A DNA stretch of 64,000 nucleotides from Effrenium voratum (taxonomy: Eukaryota > Sar > Dinophyceae > Suessiales > Symbiodiniaceae): NCBI GenBank assembly GCA_963377175.1, contig CAUJNA010000833.1, positions 1-64,000 of the forward strand, read 5' to 3'. The position numbers and the translations under genes are program-made. How positions within the stretch are numbered: position 1 is the first letter of the stretch; each line of letters starts with the position of its first letter. The notes beneath the pieces are model-generated. The model was not told the origin of the DNA. It made no database searches and saw only the letters and a program-made list of their open reading frames with translations. Of the stretch, positions 15,001 to 27,000 are shown piece after piece.

Positions 15001-18000
15001 CTTCAGGGAAACTTTTGGGGAGAAAAAGACCAAACCAAACCCTTCGTTTTTGTTTGCCGCTGTTTTGGAGGGAAAGATCTATGCGTAGGCTGCCCCAAAA
15101 AAGAATAGTGATATACTTGGGGGATCAACTTCAGCATCGTTTGTCTCCTTTGGCTCCTTTGGCTCTTCAAAGCAACCCATCGGCAAGAGGATCGTCTCTG
15201 CTCATCTGCAACAAAAAAAAGCTGGCGGAGACGCCTCTTGGGGCGCAGCTTTTTAGGGTCACCCACGTAGAGAGAGAGAGAGATATATATATATATATAT
15301 GTATATATGTATATATATATATATATATATATTTGTGGAAAATCCAAGCTGTTCCAAGAAACTTCTCCGCGATGACGCCCGTCACCAGGTTCATGAGCGA
15401 CATGCTGGAGACGCAGATGAAGACCTCAGCCGGCGCGAGAGGAATGGCTCGAGGTAGACGGCGTGTTTTCCAAAGGAAACCAAGGCCAAAGAACCGTGGA
15501 AAAAAAAAACGGATTTTAAAGCTTCGGGATTTCTAAACTTTAAAACTCAGGCTAGACTTTAAGATATGAAAAGGGATTTTCTCCAAATAAAAACCAAGGC
15601 CAAAAACCAACCGCCAAATCCAACCGAAATCCAACTTTTAGGTTAGGACATGGAGTCTCATTTTGAGTCTCGCACCCATGCACTTGCTTTCCCAAGCATA
15701 GGGGTCCTTTTGAGAAGATAGATTTTTTTTTGGTAAATGGAATGAACCCAACCCTCAACCAGTGGAACCCATCTATTTCTATCCTATAAAAAGGACAAGG
15801 GTAGAGACATGGCCCCTCTAAGAAGCAACCTGGCAAGTGGGGACGGTGGACATAAAACACCCACCTTGATGTCCACCAGAGGGTCCCGAATGCAAAAACT
15901 GTTCGACTGCTGCCGAAGACCTTGAACAAGGGTAGAACGAAAGGAGACCAAAGGAAACCGTTGGCCAAGGTCGCTGCACTCAATTTTGGTGGTGTCCATT
16001 GAAACTGCCACTTTTCGAGGTTCCCAAAACAGATCCCGGTATTCGAATGATCGATCCCCAGAAGCATGCGCATTTGCTGGGATTATGTCTTACTAACGTT
16101 CAAGAACAAAAGCAAAAACCCAAAGGAAACCGTTGACCCAGGTTGCTGTACGCGCCAGTCATGGTGGTGCAACATACGCCTTGTGATACTGAAATGGGGG
16201 CCAGTCCTGTGATGACATTGTCACTTTCAAGAAAATTCCCAAATCACAGAAGTCGACATTGTCACTTTTAAGAAGTCGCCATAATGTGACCCCCCCCCCG
16301 CCGGAACAGTGGAACCAGTCTTCTGGACCCTCTTGGAAGATCCTGGGGGTCTGGGTCCACCCTCTATCCAACAAGTGTGGAAGTAGACAGGGGGCTTCCG
16401 AAAGGATTGTCTTTCAACCTCCCTCCTGTCAGCTTCCATGAGTGTTGAGGGGTTTGGAAATTGGAACCGAACCGGTGGTGGAGGTTGGGTGGTTTCCCTT
16501 GTACCCACAAGAACCAGGGGTTCAAATCGAAATCACCAATCCAAACCACATATAATCCAAAACCAACACAACTTTGATGCTGCGATGACACAGGCATTCA
16601 GTGTTTTGGATTGATTGCCACAATCACTTGCTGTCCACTGATTTCATAGGTTACACGTTCAAAAAACAAAAGTTATTTCGTTCTGGCGTAGTGACCTGTG
16701 GGGAAACACACCCGATGGCCGAGGCGCCACGAAGTAGAGGCCCCACAAAGGACTGGCCACCTGAGCCGCCACTGAGCAGTCGACATCTGTTTCCTTTTTC
16801 GAGGGCATCCATTTGGGTGTGGTTCTCAAAATGAAAGAGCTGGAGTTACGCGGTTTTATAGTCTTTGTTTCCATTTACCAGAGTTCAATTTGGGTACCTA
16901 GAGTCTCCTTCTGACCCTTAAAAAATGGTTGGTCATGACCTAAAGTAACGGGGTCGTTGACCCATTTTTATTTCGGGTCAGAAGGAGACTCCACGTACCC
17001 ATTCTTGACCCACGGCTTGGCTTAAAAGCCGAAGGAACACAACACGGTGGCAACCCTTTGAGAACCCCACAGATGGGGTTGTCTCGACGGGGGTTGGCGC
17101 TCAAACGGGGGTTGGCTCGCAAAGAACCACCGCGACGTGTGTTCTTTATCCTTCTTTTAGGGACGTTCCCTGTAGAAGCAGCCCTTAAACGCGGGAAGTC
17201 TCAAAAACGACAGGCGGTGTTCCTTGCTATGGACACTTCGAGTTCAGAAACCTGATTTCTGCGCTGGTTTCGAGGACTCGAAACTTTGCGGAACTCGGTT
17301 GCCTCCAGCACCGCATCCGCGATGTCGGGCCATGTCTCCATGGTGACGATCACAAAGTGGCTCCTGCAGGGCTCCCATCAACGTGGTGTCCTTGTTGGCA
17401 AATAGATGGCCCTGGTAGATGATTGAACCAGATAAACCAGGAATCGCCCTCCATTTGTGTAATGAAATCAACCAAAAAGGAGACCTATGGCTCCCATACT
17501 AATGGACGCGAAATCCATCCTCGGCACTGTTGAGAAACCCGTTCGTTTTCTGAGGAGTCAACGTTTCAACCATGGTTTCCAAGTGCAGAATGGATTTTGT
17601 CCATCCACAGGAATACTGTGGAAAGTGGGGGGGGCCGAGCTCGAACGCCATGGAGTGGATTTGGAGCTCAAAGGATTTGAGAGGATTTCGGGGCGCCCTT
17701 CCAAAACCAAAATGCAGAAAGGTGTCTCCGACCTTTTTGGCCAATCGGGTGAGAGACAAAAACAAAAAAGGGCCTGTCACAAATAAAAGGCAAAGTCAAA
17801 GTCTGCCAATGGAACAAAATGGGCTCTGACAAAGACCGTACCCAGGTAATTATGGGTGTGCCCAAATAGGGGCACCCGACACATTGCGAAACTGGATTTC
17901 GCTCACAAAGGACACACGCAAACGCACATAGTCCACCCACATACGCACACATTCACATGTCTTCGTTCCCTGCCCTCGAAATGCAACTGCGCTCAATGGT

Positions 18001-21000
18001 CCCGGTACTCAGGGCCGATTTCCCTTCAGTAATACACATGTGGACTCTTGGTACAGAGTCAAGCTCCGTCCTCTCTCGCTTTCTCACTTCACGTGATTGT
18101 TGTGAGGGAATATGGCAATACCCCATATGCAAGCCTCCGTCCGCGTGAGTGCTGACAGCTTGTAAGTTACGACAAAGCTCCATACGCGCTCGGCATCGAG
18201 GGATCAAATCTTCTGCATGGCAACTCCATTCAAATCGCGTTGCCATGGCTGCTGTTAAAAAATAAAGCCGCGCCGTTTGGCCCCTTACATCAGGCTCTTG
18301 AATTAAACTTCTTATCAACAGATCCTTATCAACAGATCCTTATACGCCTGTTCAAATTGTGGTCTTGGAACCATGGAAACCTTGGAGGGACATCGAAACG
18401 GTGTCAGGGCCGTTTCTCAAAGGAGATCCCCTCAATGGCAGTGTCAGATTTGTTTACTCCTCAAAATAACTAATGAGATCTCTTGTCGGTGGATTTGGTA
18501 TACCTGTTTCGGAATTCGCCACCTCGAAATACCTTTCAGATTGTGTCTCCTTTAATTTCCAGATCAACAGTGAACTTCCATTATTTTCCAGAGCAACACT
18601 AGATGTCCAATAGAAAATAACTTTCTGTTGGCGCTTTTCCAAAAGCAACGCTCCCAAAAACAGGTCGAACAAAAGGATCTGGGAAATTTATTCGCCCACC
18701 AAACTTCCAGGGCCCCCCCCCACCACACCTATGAGGGCCTAAAGACTTTTTGAGTGTTTTGTTTTGGCTATTTTGACACCAATTGACATTTCAGCATGGG
18801 TACCTAGAGTCTCCATGACCCTCAAAAAATGGTTGGTCATTACCTAAAGTAACGGGGTCGTTGACCCATTTGTCAAGGGTCAGAAGGAGACTCCAGGTAC
18901 CTTCTCATGTACCATTCGACTTCGACACCGGCTTTCGACCTCGCCGGATCCGACGGAGGGCGTCCAGAGCGCCAGGCCGAAGGTGCCGAAGTAGTCGTGG
19001 AGCTCCTCCACGTTGCCCAGCAGAATCACGCTGAACCTGATCCATCGAATTCCGCGCCGATGGAGAACAAAAGTCCGTGGGGGGGTCTGGATTTATACGC
19101 GTGTATATGTGCATATATAATGTATATATATATACAATATATATATATATATATCTAGGTAAGTATTCATTTTGTGTGTGTGTCTATGAATATGTGCACA
19201 TATATCTACCTGTATGCAAGTCTATGTAGATAGACATCTTCATGTGTGCATGGGTTTTTGAAAACAGGAATTGCTACCCAATAACAGTTGGTTTGCATTC
19301 AGTGAGGGGGGGTACGATATATATATATATATACACATGTATACATATGTACACATATATATATATATATGGTCATATTTGTATATATGTCGAGTGTGTC
19401 ATACGCACACTGCTCGGCACGGGTCGAAAGGCTGCCGCCAAGAGGCATGGTGCCCAGGTAGACCACGATGCCAAACAAGACCCCCGCCCACAGCACCGTG
19501 GGCAGCGCCAGGATCATGCCTCGGCTGCGCGAGTTCGCGCTTTTCGCGCTTCGGGCGAGCGGCGAGCGCGGGCTGGGCGGGGGCTTGGCGAGCGCGACTG
19601 GGCAGGTTTTGGAGGGTACCTGGCGTCTCCATGACCCTTTAAGAATGGGTCAACGACCCCGTTATTTTAGGTAATGACCAACCATTTTTTAAGGGTCATG
19701 GAGGACTCTAGGTACCCGTTTTGTGGGACACCAAAGACATAGGGGGTACATACCCAAAAGATATGGGTTCGTTTTTGAGGGTACGCCTTCTGAAAGATAT
19801 GGGTCCTTTTTGAGGGTACGCTTTCTGAAAGATATGGGGCCTTTTTTGAGGGTACGCTTTCTGGTTGTGACGGGAAACCCAAAAAATGGTGTTCTTCAAA
19901 AAGCCAACCAGGGTGTCTAAAACATATCTCTATGTGGGTAAATGGCTTCGGTTGTCCTTTTGGTCCTTTAAAAACCACCCAAAAACATTCCGGTGGCTCA
20001 ATGCAAATTGGGGACCCATTCCTCTAGGTAGGCAGTTTCCTTTTGGATTCTCCTGGCGACACATTCTGATCCGTATCTTCTGATTCGCTGTTGTATTTCG
20101 TTCCGCTTCATAGGATAAACCGTTCCGGATTTGGTCGCCACACGTCTGATCCCCGGGTGTCGGAAAAACGGGATCTGAAATAAGAGGTGACCCCATGCTT
20201 TTTGTGGGTCATGGAGCCTCCGGTGAAAAAAGGGCTTCGAACATGTTTTTAATCAGCGAATTTGGTGCTGGGTGTCCCTTCTCAGCGCTTACCTTTTGGT
20301 GAATCTGAGAACCACGCATCCAAGTGGAACTCATCCTATTGGGGTGCATGTCACCCACAAAAGTGCCAAGCAAAGCAGAGGATTTATTGTTAGAATAAGG
20401 GTGCAGTCTATTTTACTGGGGGAACCCTCCCCCCAAAAAGTTGGTAAAAGGGCACTACTCAGGGACCTAGCTAAAGTACACGACCAGTCAAACTTTGCCA
20501 CTACCCTCTAGGGACATGGGTCAATTTCGAGAGTCCTCCCAAATGACCGGCTCAAAGTACATGGCCTAACTTACATGTCCAAACCACGCGAACTGAGCTT
20601 GGGCCAAGGAGGGGCTACAACAAAACCTCCCCTCGCCATCTGACCTTGGGTATGACAAGCCGTCTGAGTCTGGGAGTGTTTGGACTGGGTGAAAACCAAA
20701 TCGACGTTCAACCAAAAGACGCGGGGGTTCTCTTTGTGAACCCCATGATGCAGATCGGAGGCATTGGCATTTGACACCATCTCAAGAAACATGGGACTGG
20801 TGGGAAGAAAGGATGGGGGATATGCCGATCCTGAAAATTGTTGACATCTTAAGAAACATGGGACATCAGGAGGGCTCCGGGGTCCATCCACCCCTTCCCC
20901 ATTTCTTGTGGAGTGGCGCTTGGTCCCACTAGCCTCCCACTATGGCACCCTCAAGGCTCCAAACAAATCATTCACCCGGTTGGTGAGCCGTTCTTCAGGA

Positions 21001-24000
21001 TTCCATGTTGGGTACCGCTCGGTTCGAAACCGACTTTCGCACCTTTCCCATGTATGGCCCATGTTTATCAAGTTTGTTTCAACTTTTTAGGACACTTCCA
21101 CGGTTTCTTGCCATGTCCTGCCCATTATAAAGTTTCTTCTAGGTTTTCCAGTAGAAAATTAGAATAAGGGTTCCCGTTGTTTTTTCTCTTTTCCTGTAGT
21201 CTATTTTAGTAGGGGAGCCCTCCCAACCAAAAATGAAACGGTCAAAGGGCACTACTGGGGGACCGAGTCTTAACATCCAAGCAAAATGCACCTCTGCTAA
21301 AGTTTCTTGCAACTTTCTGGGACACACGTGTTTGGGAAACAATTGCTTTGTTTCTCAACCGTTTCTGAGATGGCATCGATCGCTGGCGAGCGGCCGGTGA
21401 CCAGCAAGCGCAACTCATGGCACACCAAGAAGCCGCGCAGCAGCCTCTCCGCGCTCTACGCGCGCTCGGGATGATGGTCCCCATATTTTATGGGATGTTG
21501 GCAGGGTCCGAAAGCTAGGATTCGAAAAACCAGATTCACAAAATCAGCTTCCCCCTTGGTGTCGGGGAAGAAGCCGGCAGGTTTTTGTAAAAATCAGCTG
21601 CCCCCTAATGTTGGGTGGTTTGGAGCCGAATCGGTTGTTTGGTGATTGAAAGGGAGGGGGTTTCCCAATTCCCTGAGAAAAAGTGCCCGGGGAGATGTTG
21701 GCGGAAAAACGTAGCATGCCTCGTCCAAAGGGGAAGCGGACCCCTCTTTTGGGTTCCAATGCGAGCTTTGCAGTGGGTAGCGAATTCATCCATGGAGAGG
21801 GTTCCTTTCTTGGCGGAGCAATTTCTTACTTCAGGCTGGCTGAAGTCTGATAAGTCAAGCCCGGTCTACGCGCTTGCGGCTGTTCCCGTCTTGGTTCTGG
21901 AGGTAAGTGACCATGAACGGTACATGTTGGCGCTTCAAGCAAATGGAGCAAGCTGAGGATTGCCAACCTACCAAGGGTTTAGGGTAAAATGTGGCCTGCT
22001 TGTTGGGGGACCCCACAAATTGTGGTTTTCCTTTTGGTTTCCCGTTGCCACCAAAAAAAGTCGCCTCAAGAAAAGACGAGCCACCCGTCTGTGGGAAACT
22101 GGGGAGCCCAGGGCTGCGAGGCAACTCCCCAATTTGGACAGGCCGTTGTGAGCATGGTTTTGCAGGCTGCTTCCGTCAACCTGAGCATTGGTTGTCAATC
22201 TCTATGGTCGTTCTGCACATACCATTCCAAACCTGAAATCGCAACATGGATCCAAATCCAAGTTCCGGACTTACATCATAGTTTCTCTCATTTGCCATGA
22301 AGCAGACAAACTCGGCCCACATCTCCACACTTCTGAAAGTCCGCATCTTTGCGCTGATGTCCCAACTTTTTCCGTCTTTGCACACCAAAAACAACAGAGA
22401 AAAAAGAAAAATAAAGAAACAACCACGTCGACTTCCCCCGAACTTGGCTCGCTACGCGCGCCCTCCGCCGACCCCGGGTTGAAGCCGCGCCGCCATCAAC
22501 TTCCCGCCCAACGAGCCGCGATCCGCCTGGCGAGGCGCAGGAGCCGCAGGATTCGCATGACCCCGGCGATGGCCATGACGGAGCCCGCGTTGTCCTGGCG
22601 CCGAAACTTCGAAAGCCGCAGGCGAGGGGCCGGGGGTTAGGGGGGCGGGGAGGGGGTGGGCGGGGTGGGGGGGAGGGGTGGGTGGGGGGGAACGACCGGT
22701 GTATGGGGCGTGCCAAAAGAAGGTCGGTTTTGGGTGGAGTGTCTTTATTTGTTTTTGGAGTATGGTATATGGTTCAGAGTTTACATGCCGGTTTAAGTTG
22801 TCGTCATCTTCCCGAATTTTGTTTCCTTTGGATGTGCACTGACGATGGGGTTCCTCGACAAGGTAAACACTCACATTACTTGATTCCTGAAGGCCCTTGT
22901 TGTATCGTCAAAGCCTCGTTCCCGAATACAGATCGCTGGCTAGAAAGGGCCAAATACACACGTTCTCAACTGTCAGTCGCAAGAAAAGGATCGACCGCAA
23001 GTCCAACTCATTTCGCCATTCAGTCGCACGGGCACTCTTCGGGATCCTTCTAAAATGGGATGCATCCCGCCCCATTTGAAGGGTATAGGTGTCTTTTGGT
23101 TACAACCTAAGCGCACCCTCAAAAAACAGCACACACACACACACACACACTCACACACGTTTGTGGCCACTCCGCTGACTTTCTACCCGGGATTTGCTCC
23201 GATCCAAACCGAGGGCTGTCTGTTTGGCTGACAAAGATGGTTGGGCCTGAGGCCCGCTTTTGAGGGTACAACTAGGCCCTCCAGATTTGAGAGGTTAGAA
23301 TAAGTTGGCACCAACTTGTTTCTGTCTATTTTAGTAGGTTTGAACCCTCCCAACCAAAAAAGAAGCGGTAAAAATGGCACCTAGCTGGGGCACCTAGACA
23401 AGATGTGGGGGTGTGTCTTTTCAACCTTTTTGGGGGGGGCTCTCCTATTTTCAAGACGCGCCCACGTCACTTCCTGAACCTACGTAGCAACCCCCGAGTT
23501 CCGCTTGAGCAGCCTTGCTGTTGTCATAGCACACTTGCAGAAAAAAGGCAACCGATATCGGCCAATTTTGAGCACAGCTGATCGGACATGTTAGGATTAC
23601 CAGCTGAATCAGGAGCTGGACTCTAAGACCTCGACGTATCAGGAGCTGACTGCTCCAGAACAGGCATGACATTTATCACCTTCACCACACGTCGCTTCGA
23701 AGGGTGTTGAAAGAAAACCCACACAGAAACCCTAGATTCCGGGAAGTCCGCCCCCATGTTGACACCAACCCAAAATGCGAAAACCAAATCAAGCGCCATA
23801 GTCGGATTCCCTGGATCTCGATGTCTAGGTCCTCCAGTAGAGAGGAAAGAATAAGTTGGTACCAACTTTTTTCTGCAGTCTATTTTAGTAGGGGAACCCT
23901 CCCCCCAAAAAAAGAAACGGCAAAAAGGGCACCAATTGCTGGGGGACCCCATCCATCGGCCTAGCCGCCTAGCCCCTGGTTCTCGGCCTGTGACATCATG

Positions 24001-27000
24001 GCCAGCACCACGGAGAAGAGCGTCTCCCCGGTGCCGATGAGAATGATCAAGGTGTCCTGAGAGCGTTTGTCAGGCATCCCGGGTCCAAGTGGGCGTGGCT
24101 CAAAATTAAACAGGAGGGGCAAACCGCAGGTTTTGGTCCATGTTTCCACTTACCAGGGTTCCATTTTGGTACCGTTATTTGAGCCAGAGGGTCCAAGTAC
24201 CCTCAGAGGATGGCTTTGGGGGGGTCAAAAGCGGTCGTTCAGTGCATCCTTACAAGGTACTTGGACCCTTTGGGTATGGGTTTTCGGAGTTTTGGACATA
24301 ATACGGCTGTGGCTCAAATTGAAAGAACTAGGCTTACGCAGGTTTTAGTCTTTGGTTCCATTTACCAAAGCGCCGTTTTGGTACACATTTTTGAGCTTCA
24401 AAGTCTCAAAATGAGCAAGTGCCACCCAAAAAAGCACGGCCCTCGGGAACTCATCGAAGTGAGCTCCTGTTTCTCGTCTTTTTTTTGGTTCAAACGGGGA
24501 ACCTCTCACCTGGTTCGGCACTTCCCAGTAAACGCCCTTCCGGCTTCCGGCTTCCGGTCCGAGCGGCGAAGAAGCCCACAGGGTTGAAGGGCGAGCAGTA
24601 CCTTTCCGATCCGATCCGATCCGATCCGATCGTCGCTTGCTCAAAACCGATCGGTACCAATGGTGAACCATGGAATCTGCCAGCTTGTTCAACATTCCTA
24701 AAGGATGGATAGGCCATGTTTTCACAGTTTGTATTCGTATTAACATGGTTGACCCAGAACCATGTACAGGATTAAGAAGGCGGATATCCGCAGCTATTTC
24801 TGGCAAGGGGATCGTCCCTTAACCTTCATCTACCCAGGTTTTGATTGTGGCTCATCTGATCCGGAGGAGGCAACGGTGCGTTGGGTTTTGAAAAATGGTA
24901 AGGTGCAGAGGCTGATGGTAAGACATGGGGGATCTATGGATGTTTTCAGGATTGGGGATCCAGTCTAAGGTGGGTATTAAAAAGACAGATCGAGGCGGAA
25001 GTCAGAACTCAGGACTTGCTGTTGAAAGGTTTTGGACAATTCGAGTGGGCTGTCTGTTTTTAGATTCCTGCGAAAAGTGAATCACTTTTCGTAGGTCAAA
25101 TGGACACGCCAATAAACTAACTAAGAAAAACCTAAAAACCAAAGTTGAACCGGACGATTCGCTGGTCCAGTGAGCGACTTACTCCCAACTCACCGTAAAA
25201 GGACCACGAGTCGTGTCCCAACACGTCCCTGCCCCCAAAACCAATCCGGGCCGCGCCTGAGCCCCACAGATCGCAGGCGCAACACCAGCTCCACGATGAA
25301 GATGATGTTGAACAAGACCTGAGTCACAATCAAAACCCGGTATTGAAATGGTCGTAATCCCAGAACCATGCGAAGAATTAAGAAGGCGGCCTTGTCCCTT
25401 ACCAACCTTCATCTACCCGGGTTTTGATTGTGGCCCACCTAGGCTCGTCTTTTTCTTGGAAACCGACGCCCCGCAAAATGGGTGAAAAAAAAGTGGTCCT
25501 TTGGGTGTCCGTTTCAAACAACCCCAAAAGAAAAGCACACGGGCAAAAAAAGACGAGCCACCCAAATAGGTCGCCCAGAGACATTCGGCTCTGGGGGAGG
25601 GTGCGGGTTGGTGTCTAAGCGAGGGAACTCCCAAATAGTCTGTTTTTTCCCTTTGAGCCATCCGAAAAAAGGCCCCTCCAAAGAAAGGATTGACACTCCT
25701 GCGGGGAGGGTGAATACCCAGCATATTGCTCTGTTTCTTCATGCAATTGTAGGGAAACCAGGCGTGCGAGAAAAAGTTGGGATTTACACGAAAGGGTCGA
25801 ACACCAAAGCAGTCCGGGTGAACTTTGCATATGCTTCAAACATCACCACCAAAAAGTAGCTTGCATGTAGAGAACCCACAGGGAGTTGTCAAAGCCTCAA
25901 CATTACACTTGTTCCAAAGGCAGTTGGCCCCAGCCCGGCCCAAGTTTTGCAGTTCCACTTAGAATATCCGGCGGAGCATGCAAAACCTTGGATTTGATTC
26001 CCGATCTTTGCCAACCAGTGGCGCTTGATTTGTGCCGTCCTTTCAGTTTGCAACTTTGCCTCTCCGCCCAAGGCCCCCCCCCCCCCAATCCCAATCCCAA
26101 CTGAGAGCCTTTTCTTACGACTTTCTTGGATCAGTTTCGGGTGCCAACTGCAAGGCCCCCTCAAAACCGTTGCTACCCTCCCACCTGAAAGACAAACATA
26201 TCAACTCCCTCGGCTCGCCTGGAAGCCTCGCCTAGAAGCGCGGCCAACCGGACAGCTCGCTTTGTCAGTGGCTGCCTCTCCACCAGTTCCGGGGCTTAGG
26301 GCCTGCAAACTCGTTGTTTGTTTTGTCCAGACACGGCTCCCTTGGACACAACATTTGCATTTTCCAGCTTCGAAAAAGTAACGGGGGTCGTCACCTAAAA
26401 AATGGTTGGTCATCACCTAAAATAACGGGGGTCGTTGACCCACTTTTAAAGGGCCATGGAGACTCCAGCCAGGTTTATAAATAAGGCCCAGTTTCCATGC
26501 ACTCTACAGGTACCCAGGGCACTGGTAAGAAACCCTAGCTACAACAATGACCGCTGGCCAATAGGCCCATAGTTGGGCGCAAAAAACAACAAGGTGAGAA
26601 ACCCTAGCCACTATTGCCTTGCCAAGCAGGATCTCCGATTTCCGACTCGAAAAGTCGCGAACAGCCGCAAAAACTCCATTGAGCCTCCCACGTGGCACAC
26701 CAACAGGGCCTGGGTGACACCGAAGCCGAACTCCGTCTGAAACTTGTCGGAAAAAAAACGAAGGACCGCATTTTCGCCGTCGAGCCCTGGGAAACTAGGC
26801 GGTGTCTGAGAAGAATGAACAGAACGATGGGTGAAGAGAATGGGGAATCAACCCTTTCGAGAAAGGTAAAAAATCATGCCAGCAAAGATTCGCAACCATC
26901 CTTTGGGGGGTTCCCAAAAATTGCAATCTGGGCATTGTGATATTTCGTCCGTTTTAGGAAGACCTCCCGAAAGATATATCAACTTTAAATGGTGGCTGAA

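Larger units (their letters stand above)
13302..15359 (-). other. Intron
   Basis: It contains a G-rich tract (13303-13394), a partial family B repeat, a family D palindrome (14309-14355), a (CCAA)n tract (14611-14696), palindrome C4 and a long TA/TG dinucleotide tract (15281-15333). Confidence 0.4.
19525..21359 (-). other. Intron
   Basis: It contains palindrome A4, a three-unit tandem repeat (19757-19864), and family B copies at 20389-20470 and 21139-21267. Confidence 0.4.
22595..23987 (-). other. Intron
   Basis: It contains a G-rich tract (22632-22692), a (CA)n tract near 23130-23150 and two family B repeats (23272-23397, 23825-23950). Confidence 0.4.
24057..25193 (-). other. Intron
   Basis: It contains palindromes C5 and C6, a (GATCC)n tract (24605-24631), a family E palindrome (24727-24857) and a family D palindrome (25046-25107). 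Confidence 0.4.

Noticed and set aside
22288..22716. Pro-rich 142-codon minus frame
   Set aside because: It runs through a C-rich simple tract and overlaps the S4 exon in another frame.
26205..26290. Exon-like frame [18 protein letters not shown]
   Set aside because: The exons at 28.1 and 25.3 kb join perfectly without it. It may be a cryptic or unrelated exon.
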